A stretch of DNA of 64,000 nucleotides from Balanoglossus misakiensis (Eukaryota; Hemichordata). Under the pieces are notes generated by a model. That model had not been told where the DNA came from. It saw only the letters and a program-made list of their open reading frames with translations, and searched no databases. The translations under genes and the position numbers were made by a program. The stretch covers positions 1,984,001-2,048,000 of the forward strand of contig CM082596.2 of assembly GCA_040954595.2 (NCBI GenBank), given 5' to 3'. Positions 11,622 to 22,800 of the stretch are shown here, piece by piece. Position 1 is the first letter of the stretch; every line of letters begins with the position of its first letter.

Positions 11622-12605
11622 CTGTAGAAAGATAAAAATGTACGTCACCAAGAGTTGTCGGCATGATGATGAAGGTATTAACCTGGAATTGAAAATTTCT
11701 TCTGGTACAGGTAAACTAGAATAAAATTGAAAGAACTTTCCAAATTTCAACTCGAATACAAACAATGAAAAATTTACAATCAAGGCAGTTATACAACTAT
11801 AACAGATAAATACTGGCTAAAATCTACAGATATAATTATTTTATACTAGAAAACTTCAATAATGGAAAATCTATAAATTTTTAGATGACTGCAAATATAT
11901 AATTTGATTTATGAGTAGGGTTGGTAAATAACAAACTCTAAAATTACAACTATATTAATTTAACAGTTATAATACTGCAGATACAACTTGATACTCTGAA
12001 GTACCTGTCAGTATTCAAAACAAACACAGCTGATTAAGAAGATCAAGAAAAACTACCAAATTCAATTTTGAAAAAATTTAACTGTCAATTTAAATTTGAA
12101 ACTGACAGAAAAAAAATCTATGAATTGAACACCTGTTTTACACTATATCAATGTAACGAAATAAAAAAAACTTTTTTGTAACACTTGAAATAAAGAACAA
12201 GTAGGGTTAAATGTCAACTATATCAGTTATAACTAAGCTAATTCGTGTCGTATGAGTTCTCCTGAGGTATGCGGTATGCAGCTGCCAAAATACAATGTTG
12301 TCGCTTTGGGCTTCAAAATTGAAGTGAAATAACGGAACTTTTGAAGCGGGAAAGAAATTGTTACATTTTATCAATTTAGTCAAAGCCCATGAGTACAGCA
12401 CATGCTCTCACTATGCTGGTAGATTCCACTTTTGGTAAGGGCCATTGCACTCAACATTTATGAAGAAAGACAAAAACTTTCCGTATAATGACAAAAAAAA
12501 AGATATAAAAATAATCTAATAAAGCTAGTACAGACTACAATTTATCATTTTCTAACAAGAAGTAGTCAATCTATATATTTTCACCTTTGGAAATTTACCC
12601 CCTGC
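11622..12605. other. Transposase upstream region, no exon identified
   Basis: AT-rich sequence with a 64-codon minus-strand frame (12207-12401) that lacks good flanking splice sites and similarity. A missing upstream exon of the transposase gene with a one-base overhang would be expected somewhere from here to 14.4 kb, but none was confirmed. Confidence 0.4.
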
Positions 12606-14152
12606 CTGTGTAGAATATTTATCCCTCCCCTTTTCTTCAAACATAATGACATTGACAAGAATTTAAAGGTCAGCTGATTTACACAGCATATTTGCAGCTG
12701 TGGAAAAGTTTCCCCCCTGCCTGTAGAATTTATTCCCTTCGTGTTCAGTCTTTTTTGTAGCTGTGGAAAACTTTCCCCCTGCCTGTACCCTTCGTGTTCA
12801 GTCTTTTTTGTAGCTGTGGAAAACTTTCCCCCTGCCTGTAGAATTTATTCCCTTCGTGTTCAGTCTTTTTTGTAGCTGTGGAAAAGTTTCCCCCTGCCTG
12901 TAGAATTTATTCCCTTCGTGTTCAGTCTTTTTTGTAGCTGTGGAAAACTTTCCCCCTGCCTGTAGAATTTATTCCCTTCGTGTTCAGTCTTTTTTGTAGC
13001 TGTGGAAAACTTTCCCCCTGCCTGTACCCTTCGTGTTCAGTCTTTTTTGTAGCTGTGGAAAACTTTCCCCCTGCCTGTAGAATTTATTCCCTTCGTGTTC
13101 AGTCTTTTTTGTAGCTGTGGAAAAGTTTCCCCCTGCCTGTAGAATTTATTCCCTTCGTGTTCAGTCTTTTTTGTAGCTGTGGAAAAGTTTCCCCCTGCCT
13201 GTAGAATTTATTCCCTTCGTGTTCAGTCTTTTTTGCAGCTGTGGAAAAGTTTCCCCCTGCCTGTAGAATTTATTCCCTTCGTGTTCAGTCTTTTTTGTAG
13301 CTGTGGAAAACTTTCCCCCTGCCTGTAGAATTTATTCCCTTCGTGTTCAGTCTTTTTTGTAGCTGTGGAAAACTTTCCCCCTGCCTGTACCCTTCGTGTT
13401 CAGTCTTTTTTGTAGCTGTGGAAAACTTTCCCCCTGCCTGTAGAATTTATTCCCTTCGTGTTCAGTCTTTTTTGTAGCTGTGGAAAACTTTCCCCCTGCC
13501 TGTACCCTTCGTGTTCAGTCTTTTTTGTAGCTGTGGAAAACTTTCCCCCTGCCTGTAGAATTTATTCCCTTCGTGTTCAGTCTTTTTTGTAGCTGTGGAA
13601 AACTTTCCCCCTGCCTGTACCCTTCGTGTTCAGTCTTTTTTGTAGCTGTGGAAAACTTTCCCCCTGCCTGTAGAATTTATTCCCTTCGTGTTCAGTCTTT
13701 TTTGTAGCTGTGGAAAACTTTCCCCCTGCCTGTACCCTTCGTGTTCAGTCTTTTTTGTAGCTGTGGAAAACTTTCCCCCTGCCTGTAGAATTTATTCCCT
13801 TCGTGTTCAGTCTTTTTTGTAGCTGTGGAAAAGTTTCCCCCTGCCTGTAGAATTTATTCCCTTCGTGTTCAGTCTTTTTTGTAGCTGTGGAAAAGTTTCC
13901 CCCTGCCTGTAGAATTTATTCCCTTCGTGTTCAGTCTTTTTTGCAGCTGTGGAAAAGTTTCCCCCTGCCTGTAGAATTTATTCCCTTCGTGTTCAGTCTT
14001 TTTTGCAGCTGTGGAAAAGTTTCCCCCTGCCTGTACCCTTCGTGTTCAGTCTTTTTTGCAGCTGTGGAAAAGTTTCCCCCTGCCTGTAGAATTTATTCCC
14101 TTCGTGTTCAGTCTTTTTTGTAGCTGTGGAAAAGTTTCCCCCTGCCTCAGTA
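12606..14152 (+). repeat. Minisatellite of 62-bp and 53-bp units
   Basis: Roughly two dozen nearly identical units follow one another. The long unit is 62 bp (for example 12809 to 12870) and contains GTGGAAAACTTTCCCCCTGC, CTGTAGAATTTATTCCC and TTCGTGTTCAGTC. The short unit is 53 bp (12756 to 12808) and lacks nine bases (CTGTACCC replaces CTGTAGAATTTATTCCC). Long and short units are interleaved, so the deletion form has been spread by later amplification. Diverged starter units occur at 12606-12700. Each unit carries a near-palindrome GGAAAA(C/G)TTTCC. TGTAGAATTTATTCC also matches the inverted sequence at 14809, the suggested transposon terminus. Open frames across the array are by-products of the repeat. 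Confidence 0.93.
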
Positions 14153-14341
14153 GAATTTTCACCACTTCACTGCCTATTGAAAAAAATCCCGACCCCAAGT
14201 TCACCCGATGTGCAGTCTGTCTTCCGCATAAAAAAAAGTCTTTCTGTCAAATTATTAAGCATTCCAACTATTGAAGCATCATATAAATGGTGCAATGGAA
14301 ACTATAGTAGTATAAATTACCGTATTTGTCTGTAAACTCAC

Positions 14342-14425
14342 CTTTAAGTTGACGCCGTTTATCCAATTATCCGATCGTAGTATGTCACCCATATCGGCGC
14401 AGTTATAATTGATTGAATCAGTCAT
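14342..14425 (-). other. Candidate 5' exon, unassigned
   Basis: An ATG at 14425 opens 28 codons (MTDSINYNCADMG...) ending at a strong donor, AAG before GTGAGT. It lies upstream of the transposase exons on the same strand. However, the donor is phase 0 while the first certain transposase exon needs an incoming phase of one base, so either an intervening exon is missed or this belongs to something else. Confidence 0.35.
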
Positions 14426-14810
14426 TTACACCTTGCCTGTCAGCTATACACCGAGTTCCACGTAACAGTCGAGTGTAGATCAGCAAAAAGCTGTCGGAAA
14501 ACTGTCCCGAAAACGACAACGGTGCACGCAAAATCCGCGATCGATCGAGCAGACAAGCGAAACAAACACATGTTATTGTGAATGTTTACACTGTCTTTAG
14601 TTCAGGCGAGGTCAAGTCATCTGAGGACGTCAACACAGCATCGAGAAAATTGAAAAAAATTACACGATACCGCCTTCTAAAGAACCCTCTTTGTACAATT
14701 TCGTTTAGATGAGAAGTCCTTTTGTATAAAATAAGCGATATTTTATAAAAAATAGTCACGATATCATGGTATTTTCGGCGATTTATGCCTACCCGGAATA
14801 AATTCTACAG

Positions 14811-16712
14811 CTAATTGACCGCTGACGAGCAGGGACGACTGCGCATGCAAAAGGGGCGTGTTCTGCGCAGGTGGAAAGTATTCCACAGCCGGATAAAATA
14901 AAATATGACACCGGCATAGACGGGTTGCTTGGCCTCTCCGATTGTCCGAACTCCCATGTATGCCAGGAATCCCTCTACACTTAATCCTTGTGATGTCATA
15001 ATACTGCTGTATGTATCTGCTTCAGTGCTGTACTGTTTCTCGATGGCCAAGGCCTCATTTTCTGCCCTGTGAAGAAAAAAAGGTAAGCCTAACATTTTCA
15101 TCTTGTTCACCATAACTAAGAAAACTCCAACCCTTTTCATACTGTCCTAACTCAATGGTCACATCAAAAGCATCTTTATACAAACCTGTTAAGAATAATC
15201 CTAGCATCTGACTCAGCCCTACTGACGGTTATCCTGGCGGTTGTCTCCGCCTCTCTCTTGGCAGTCTCAGCTTGTGTCAGCTCTCGTGGTCTCTCATTCA
15301 GTGCCACCTGCGAAATCAAAACAGATTTGCAATTCATACAAGTGGGTTAATGTGGCAGTCCGCACTGTGGCAAAATCCGCACTGTCTTGAGTTGAAAATT
15401 GGAGTGTGAATATTGGTGTTGATTAGAAGATAATTGATTTCAATTTTCCTTACCACAATGTTTTCTCTGGCTGCCTCTTTTCGTCTTATTGCTTCTTCAT
15501 ATTCGCTGGGTCTGGCAATATTGTTGACCTATGTGATTAAAATATCTTCATGTTATGGTATAATTTGTTTGGTCCATAGGCAAAAATATTTCATACAATC
15601 GCACAACCAGTCACAGACCCCCTTTTACATTTTTGACTTTCTTCGAGTTGCACAACCAATCACAGTGACTCTTATTGACACCATTAAATAAAAGAATATT
15701 TTACCTGAAGGTCAGCAACATTGGTTCTGAGTTTTTCAAACCTGCTGTTCACATGATCCCTCACTGTTTCTTGGAACATGGCTCTTATTGTCTGGAACTC
15801 TGTTGTGTTATATTTACTGCAGGCTTCATGGATAGCCGCCTCTCCTGAAAGCAATGGTCAAATATAGCATCAAGGACACTCCAAGTTGCCAACTCCAGTG
15901 GAATAAAAGTAATATGATGAATGCACAATGTTTTCTGGGGAAAGATACAAGTAAGTATATTTGTATGTAAAGTACTGTCATATCTAACTTTGCATTCCCT
16001 CGGGTCACTACTTTAAGTTTCCCCAACTTCTTTAAAAAATATCAAATTCTTACCAGCATATTTTAAAACAGTCACATAAGTGTCATGATCTTTGAATTCC
16101 ATAATGATTGATTTCAAGTCGGCGGGTTTCGCTTGGTACTGGAAAGACACATCCAAATCAATGTTCACCCCATCTCTGTTGAGACATATCAGACTGGGAA
16201 ATTCAATTGTTCGGAAGACACTGGGAAACTTGATGAACTCGAATCCTGGTGGCCCTGTGTGCAGACCTTCTTGGTCGACGGATTCGTACAACTTCTTCTG
16301 GATGGTGTCATACTTAATGCCCACTGAAAATTCAAGGAAAATACAATACATGACTATATTTTGTATCTGGGGGTCCAAGTGTTTGATGTGCAGAATTATC
16401 ACATACATATTGTACCCTTTGCACCTATAACTAACACTGGTATATGCTGAATTAATAACAAGTGTGGGTTCACCAACCTCTTTGCAGAGCCACACCCATC
16501 AATGTAAAGCCCTCTAAATTCTAAAATAGCAAAATTAATCACAATCAGGTGCTCTCTGCAGGATTTTGTGGGCTTCAATGCTCATTTTGTGTGGTGGAAT
16601 ACTTACTTTCATCGGACTCCAACTGTTTGAGAGAGGACACAACAAGTCCTATAATCAATGCAGCAACACAGGCAACCACACCACCAATCACATAATACTT
16701 GGTCTTACTCAT
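14811..16712 (-). CDS. SPFH/band-7 domain membrane protein
   Basis: Six exons (minus): 16712-16607, 16323-16054, 15844-15705, 15528-15454, 15307-15186, 15066-14811; 322 residues. An N-terminal signal anchor (YYVIGGVVACVAALIIGLVV, about residues 6-25) precedes an SPFH domain with GPPGFEFIKFPSVFRT, NIDLDVSFQYQAKP and TIRAMFQETVRDHV. A charged, alanine/glutamate-rich helix follows (ERPRELTQAETAKREAETTA). SPFH proteins (stomatin, prohibitin, flotillin, erlin) oligomerise into membrane-bound rings. I cannot place this one in a named subfamily, and stomatin/prohibitin-like is the nearest description. After QPVYAG the last exon runs into an unrelated arginine-rich tail whose stop at 14813-14811 is one base from the suggested transposon end at 14809. 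The natural C-terminus may therefore be altered or encoded in an unseen exon. A noncoding leader donor (TTTCAG before GTAAGA) lies at 17388. Confidence 0.8.
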
Positions 16713-17387
16713 ATTCAGGTAATGTGTTGGTGTAGAGATGTGAACTGTTGAAATGTCTCAATACCTGTGATAGAAATTGAAAGCATATGTGTGAGAACAT
16801 GTAAGTTTATTAATGTCATCTTATTTTTTCTGCTAGTTGTAACATCCTTGTGGATTAATTACACTATCATACAGAATATACTATGAACTATGAAGGACTA
16901 TTTTTATTCCCTTGTGCTGAGGACAAAGCCTGCCATTGGGCTCCAGCTGTTACATGTACATGTACAACATGAGACATATGTTACATACACACAAACAGAA
17001 AGGCAAGGTAATTCTAGTCTAACTTAACACTCCCCATTAAGTCTAACTAACTGTTAGATCGATCTACACATTGACACAATGTTGCAATGTATCTTTGTCA
17101 GGGAAAGCCATTTGCTACACTGTACACGCTCGGTTAAGAGTCCCCAGTCACAATCACACATCACGCAGTGTTTGTTGGTGAATTCAAAGTTACCAATGTT
17201 TATTTCGCTGTTCTGCTATTACTGTGGTGCGCCTGTGCTTAACGACAACATAGGACAATGTACATTACATTACAATGGATGTACCACAGACACAGGCGCG
17301 GACGCGCCTGCCCTAATGATATATAAAGGCACAACGAGATTGAAGTTGACTGGTATGTCAACGAAAAGAACGCATCACAACTCTTAC

Positions 17388-18365
17388 CTGAAACTGTTAG
17401 TACAGATCTCCACCGACGTGCCAAATTGTTGAACAATTCGAGAAATTGTTTCCGCATTAAGCTACATGTATATGGCGTCTTGTATCAATAATTACACCTG
17501 AGTTTAATAGCGAAAGTGAAACCGTTGAGGGCGCTAAGTGTATGGGCGTTGGCCTGGTACCCTAGCTTCATAATTCAGTACGTGACAAGCAGAGCCAATT
17601 TCACAATGCTTCACACACCTTTAAAACAATGGCAAAAACAATTCTCACTTTGTCCGTGACTCGCACTTTCTCGTTTGCGGTTACGTGTTAATAGTATACG
17701 GTGTTAACACGGCCATTTGCATGTACATAATTGTACACAATAATCATTGGGATGTAATTAAATCTCGGAGTCTACATGTATTCTGAATAGTATGCCTACC
17801 ATGTCCGTGCAGAGGGCGCTATCTACACCTATCCATCCACCTCATTTTCATAATTTTCTCTCTCCACATCATAAACATACAAATGCTTGAATCAAAGATG
17901 GCATCTGTATATTTGCAACTACGCGCCATCCACAGTTAGATAAATATGAAGCCGGTTGCCAATTATAATAGCTGCTGAAAACTGACAGTTGCGACTGTAA
18001 AGTGTCAGGTATGATAAAAGGGTCTTTGTATTCGCGTGTAGCTTGAAATCGTTAAGTTCTCCATCATATATTATAATGGCATGAATTTGAATATATACGT
18101 AAAAGATGGCATCTCTTTGTGTGGACATGTAACTGATAACATGTATTAGCCATGTGTCAGCCGCAGACAACATGATCCTTCATGTCTTTTAGACTTGTAT
18201 TGTTCGCGACTTAACAAAAATTGAGTGAAAAAGAGCCTGTGTTGATTCTCGCTATTCTTTAGAAATCATCACATCATTCACAATCAATTCTGGTCTTTCA
18301 GCCAAGACCATAATCTTTATCTCAAATATAGCGTATATTCCATTTCAGGATTTGAAATCAAGATC
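17388..18365. other. Divergent promoter interval
   Basis: This lies between the minus-strand SPFH leader exon (donor at 17388) and the plus-strand small membrane protein gene. No coding exon was recognised. Transcription starts for both genes are expected here but cannot be fixed by eye. Confidence 0.45.
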
Positions 18366-18400
18366 ATGATGACGTCGTCCACAAGTGCCTAGTGACGTCA
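18366..18400 (+). promoter_or_regulatory. Upstream ORF and CRE-like sites
   Basis: An eight-residue upstream ORF (ATGATGACGTCG... ending TAG, 18366-18392) precedes the main ATG. It overlaps TGACGTCG at 18369. A perfect cAMP response element palindrome, TGACGTCA, lies at 18393-18400, ten bases before the main ATG. Whether these act as DNA sites or only as transcribed leader depends on the unmapped transcription start. Confidence 0.5.
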
Positions 18401-18409
18401 CAGCTTTCT

Positions 18410-19000
18410 ATGATGTCATCTGAGGCAAATCCAGTCACTAGGACAAAGAGAAAGATTCCCGACACGCGGAAAATTGAACCATTTGACCCTTCCATCCATT
18501 CGTCGGCACTCTTCGGAAAAGACGACGAAACGTACCAAACGGTAAGATTGATCTTTTGGCTGCAAATTATAAAGTTTTAAAAATTCAAGAAAGCGTGGTT
18601 ACATACTGGTAATGTCATTTTTTCTTCTTTTCAGACACCTGCTGACAGACAAGACGCATATGTTGATTTGGCAAGAAGGAAACTTTTGACCCTCTTACTT
18701 GGTCTCGTTTTGGGTGCAATTATCATTGCCATTATTATGGGCTTTATGCTGGGTAAAAAAGGTAACCCTTTTACTGGTTGTTAGTCTCCGCTCGCTTTTG
18801 CAATGTACCTTTCATCAGCGTATGATTACATGGAATATCGGATGCACGTTCAACTTCAATAATTTTCAAGCACAAGATGGATCTGAGTTGCGAAAACTAC
18901 TTTCAATGTCCTGATGCTTAATTTTCGTTTTCTTGCAGATGAATCTGACAACAGTGCGGCGGCTGTAGTTAATACAACAGAGTCCATTTTAGAAGTATAA
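18410..19000 (+). CDS. Small single-pass membrane protein, unknown
   Basis: Three exons: 18410-18541, 18635-18761 and 18939-19000; phases match, 106-107 residues. Two adjacent ATGs compete at 18410 and 18413. The cytosolic-looking N-terminus is basic and polar (RTKRKIPDTRKIEPFDPS). A strongly hydrophobic segment follows (LLTLLLGLVLGAIIIAIIMG) preceded by ARRK, consistent with a type II or tail-proximal anchor with positive residues inside. The short C-terminus DESDNSAAAVVNTTESILEV has one NTT sequon. No family was recognised. The precise splice frame, single AATAAA downstream and lack of other signals support a real gene. Confidence 0.65.
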
Positions 19001-19569
19001 ACTGGTATGGTGCCTGGTAATGAAAAGACCAAACTGCCCACTTCTTGCGTCCAAACATACCGTTTCTTAATACTTTGCCACAAAGCAGCTTCTGGTTTCA
19101 TGTCAAACATTTACCATCAAGGGAGTTGTCAATGCAACTACATTTAGCAAAAGGTCCAGCTATCTTTGGACATCGTAGTATGTGAATTTGTGATTGTACA
19201 GATGGTTTGTGTTAGTGTCTTTTCGCAGAACAACCTGAATCCCCAGTATTACTTCGAACAAACAGCGCCCTCTACGACCAATATTGCATCCGTCAGTCAC
19301 GCATTTCGACATGTAAACCCACGTTCACCAGAAAATGTATTCAGTGGATTGCAATGGCTGACTTTTAAGAATTATGTATTTCTCATATGGAAATGTACAG
19401 TACTAGTGTTTCTTGTCAACACCCATTTTGATATATACCCAGTATTTCGCTTTGTCAGTGAGCCAGAGAGTCCAGCATTAAAAGAAATCTCACTAGCAGA
19501 TTTTTGTTGTAATACATGTATGCTTTAATAGTTGGTCTTGAAAACTTATGGCAATGGTTAACAGGGTAA

Positions 19570-19575
19570 AATAAA
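19570..19575 (+). terminator. Polyadenylation signal of small membrane protein gene
   Basis: AATAAA about 570 bases after the stop codon at 19000. The gene converges tail-to-tail with NOP58 on the minus strand. Confidence 0.6.
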
Positions 19576-19887
19576 TGTAATTTTATAGATATACATGGAA
19601 GTCTATTTTTTTAAGTGGCAAATTGATGCAATGTACACATGTAACAAGCTGTTTTAAGTCTGTAAGGTGTGGTAGATTTACATCACATTTGAGTGCGTAC
19701 TTACATTTTGTCTGTTGACAAAACATACTTTTCCACACTGCATATATACCTTCATATTGCAGCGTAAAATAAGTGTTCATTCTTGTATGTTGCCAGTGAA
19801 AAGGATTATGATAATAAATGATTTAAAAGACATGATTTTTTAACAAATCTACAACATTCTAAAAATATTTAAAGTGTTCTCGTAAAG

Positions 19888-22800
19888 TTAATCGGATTCT
19901 TCTTTCTCTCGCTTTTTCTTCTTTTTCTTTTTCTTGTCTGTGCTCGGCTGAGAAAAAAGCAGACGATGAAACATTATAAATTCAGCTTTCTGAGAAAAGT
20001 AATGTATTCTCATGTGGTCAACAATTCTGACCAGAGTCACCAATCTTAATCGTAATAATTCGATCAACTTACTGTGTCTACAAGTGATGTTTCTGCTGCT
20101 GACGTGGCTTCTGTGTCTTTCTGCTTCTTTTTCTTTTTTTTATCTTTTTTAGGAGTCTCTTCTGGTAGAGAAAATGAAAAATTTCTGTTAGAACTCTCTT
20201 CATGAGATGTTTCAATGGAATTACTCCAATACCATTTGTTATCTCAGAGCAATAAAGCTGATTACATCACTGAACAGACGCTGTTCATCTGACAAGAGGT
20301 GTAACTTCGTAATCATCACTGATAACAGTAGCACCAACAGAGAAATCTTCCTTTTTTGGCTGTCATAACTATGTACATATGCAATCACATACCTGGCATT
20401 TCAGGTTCAGCTGCTTTGCTCTTTTTGGCTGGCGTTTCTGCATCTTCACTTTCTTTTTCTTTCTTCTTTTTCTTCTTCGGCGTCTCTTCTTCTGCAGCTT
20501 CCTCCGTCGGTTCAACCTTCACCTTTTTGGATTTGGGTTTCGATGGCGTTGCTTCTGTTTCTTCTTCTTCCTCCTCCACCTCCTCAATTTTCCTCTTTTG
20601 TGCCGTTGATTGAATCGTGGAGTCCATTCCTTCACTGTAGGTAAGCACTTCACTTTTGCTGTGGTATTTCTCGAATTTGGCCGCCTGCTTTCCTGTTCCA
20701 CTAATTCTCCTTAGCTGAAAATTCAAATACACAGGGCGATTACTTCTTTTGATTTCTTTAGGCTGACCAGTCACATCTCAGGTAGGATTGTCAGCTTTTG
20801 GCAAAATATGTCATCTCTCCAAAGAGATTAATTTATCCTAGACATAACCACTTACTGTATTCTGTTCCAGCATTTTAAGCCTGGCTTCCAACTTGGCTCT
20901 GTTCTCTTGACCCATTTCAGAACTGCTATCATCTCCGAGAGCATCATATCTGATCGCGAGGGCCGTCTTGGCTGCCAGCATACGTGACATCTGATGAGAT
21001 GATCAGAGTATGAGAATCACAATCAGAATGACCACAACTACAAGCCAGTATTCTTGTAACATTTACACACAAAGTGATATGAGGATATCGCCCGCCATGT
21101 TGTTTGATAGTTTGTGTTTTGTCGTCTCAGAGGAGGTAGTAGCAAGCAAGTTCTGTCAATCATCAGACATGGGGATGTCATCTGACAAGAGGTGTACGCC
21201 TAGTCATCACGGACAACATCAACACAGATCAAACAGAGCATGTCATACAAGACAGGTCCCAAAATGATTTGTAAACAATGAATATCAATGATACTGTTCA
21301 ACTACAGTAGGAATAAAATACACAACTTATGACTGCACTATCTGGAAACTTCTCGTGCTCACATTTAACCCTAACAGTGCCAAGTCAGTAGGAAACATAG
21401 TTATTTTCCTACCCCCCTAGAATCCGGGGCATACTTGACTGTGGAGAAATGAATTGGTATCAGACTGTGTAATGTCAAATATTTGAACAGCTGAGTACAT
21501 ACTAAACCGCCTCTGCTGGGTAATTTGATCAGGCCAAGATGATCATAAACAGTGGATACAGCTAGATTGAGGCAAACAACCCTGTCTAAATACACACATG
21601 GCAGCTAATCAAAGAAACCAACACTGTCTAAATACGTATTCCAGTGATGATACGTATCTATATGGACTTGAGACTCTAACGGGTTATGACACCCGGTAGC
21701 AATAGGGATATAACAGAACTTGATAAAGCCTACCTTTCCTTTGTTCTTCGGCCCTGTCTGCCCGACCAGAGATGCATGATAGATCAAACCATATTTTGGT
21801 GTGTCTTTCTTTGTTTTTAATGCCCTAAATAATGCCTTCTCAGCTCCCAAGATCTGCACAGTTGACGATGGATGCTTGGCCAGATTAAGTAGTGACCCTG
21901 AGAACAAGGAAAGCAACAAGAGTCAATTTAAAGCAGCATAAAAAATGACATCATTATTTAGAAATAACAACTATGCTAGTACAACCAAGCACACAAGAAC
22001 CCAACATTATCTCACCTGCATGTGATATCAGCCTAGCACCGACCAGTTCGCCCACCATTATGGTCAGATTTGGTGCAATCGCCATCATTCTGTTTTTGAG
22101 ATAATCGTACAGCTGTGCCCTGTACTCTGATATTTCTATCACCTGCAAAGAGAAAACCATGAAGTTTATTCAGTATGCAAAACATTGAAAAAATGGATTG
22201 ATCGCCAATGCTGGACTTAGATCAAAGGTCAATGTCACAGGTCACTGTGTTGTCTCAGTGGAGGTAGTGACAAAAAGCTTTCACTTCATCATGGAGAAAC
22301 AGACAAAGACAGCTTAATCATCATCAACAACACAGTGTACTGACCCTCACTGCAAGAAATGTGGTTACTGTCTCTCTTTAAGTTTAATGTGAGGACCTTA
22401 CCTGCTCACAAAGATAGAGGATGTTTGTGACATCATCTTCTGAGACTTCTGTTCCCATGGAAATTTCAGCTGCTATTTTGACCTGTTCTTCAATTTCCTC
22501 AGGGAGGATTTCCGAAAGATCTGTTTTCGAAGTATTTGTACGGTCACCTGTTTTCAGAAAAAAAAATGGAGATTTTTTTATGTATCTAGGGAAGTAGCAT
22601 ACTACACAATGTAGTTTGACAATGTATGGTAACACTGCTCAGAGCCAATGGTGCGAGTATTTGTCTCAACATTTCACATGTGATCTGTGGATTGACAGAT
22701 ACTAAATACATCATTGCAGTGTCGATTGGAAAACTATCAGCGTGTCATAAATTAAGATTGATCTTGTACATACCTATTTTTTTTACTGTCTTTGCAAACA

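Larger units (their letters stand above)
3096..14809 (-). mobile_element. Ginger1/GIN-type DNA transposon, tentative limits
   Basis: The coding core (6664-11621) is a cut-and-paste transposase related to Ty3/gypsy integrases, of the GIN/Ginger1 class that gave rise to vertebrate GIN1. No reverse transcriptase, RNase H, gag-like frame or long terminal repeats are seen nearby. Limits are guesses from short inverted termini. TGTAGAATTTTTACG reads inward at 3096, and TGTAGAATTTATTCCGG reads inward on the minus strand from 14809. They share the first ten bases. Flanking bases (ACAA before, GCTA after) do not form a target-site duplication. The span also contains two minisatellites and at least one smaller inserted element. 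True ends could lie inside these limits. Confidence 0.5.

Noticed and set aside
13887-14335. Overlapping + strand frames with repeating proline/phenylalanine/cysteine motifs
   Set aside because: They are translations of the 62/53-bp minisatellite. Unit lengths are not multiples of three, so frames rotate. There is no start context or domain.
14321-14425. Direct first exon of the transposase gene
   Set aside because: Both usable donors (14342 and 14321) leave phase 0, while the first certain exon needs one incoming base. Kept only as an unassigned candidate.
20356-20613. Serine/phenylalanine-rich + strand frames
   Set aside because: They are the antisense of the lysine/glutamate-rich NOP58 tail.
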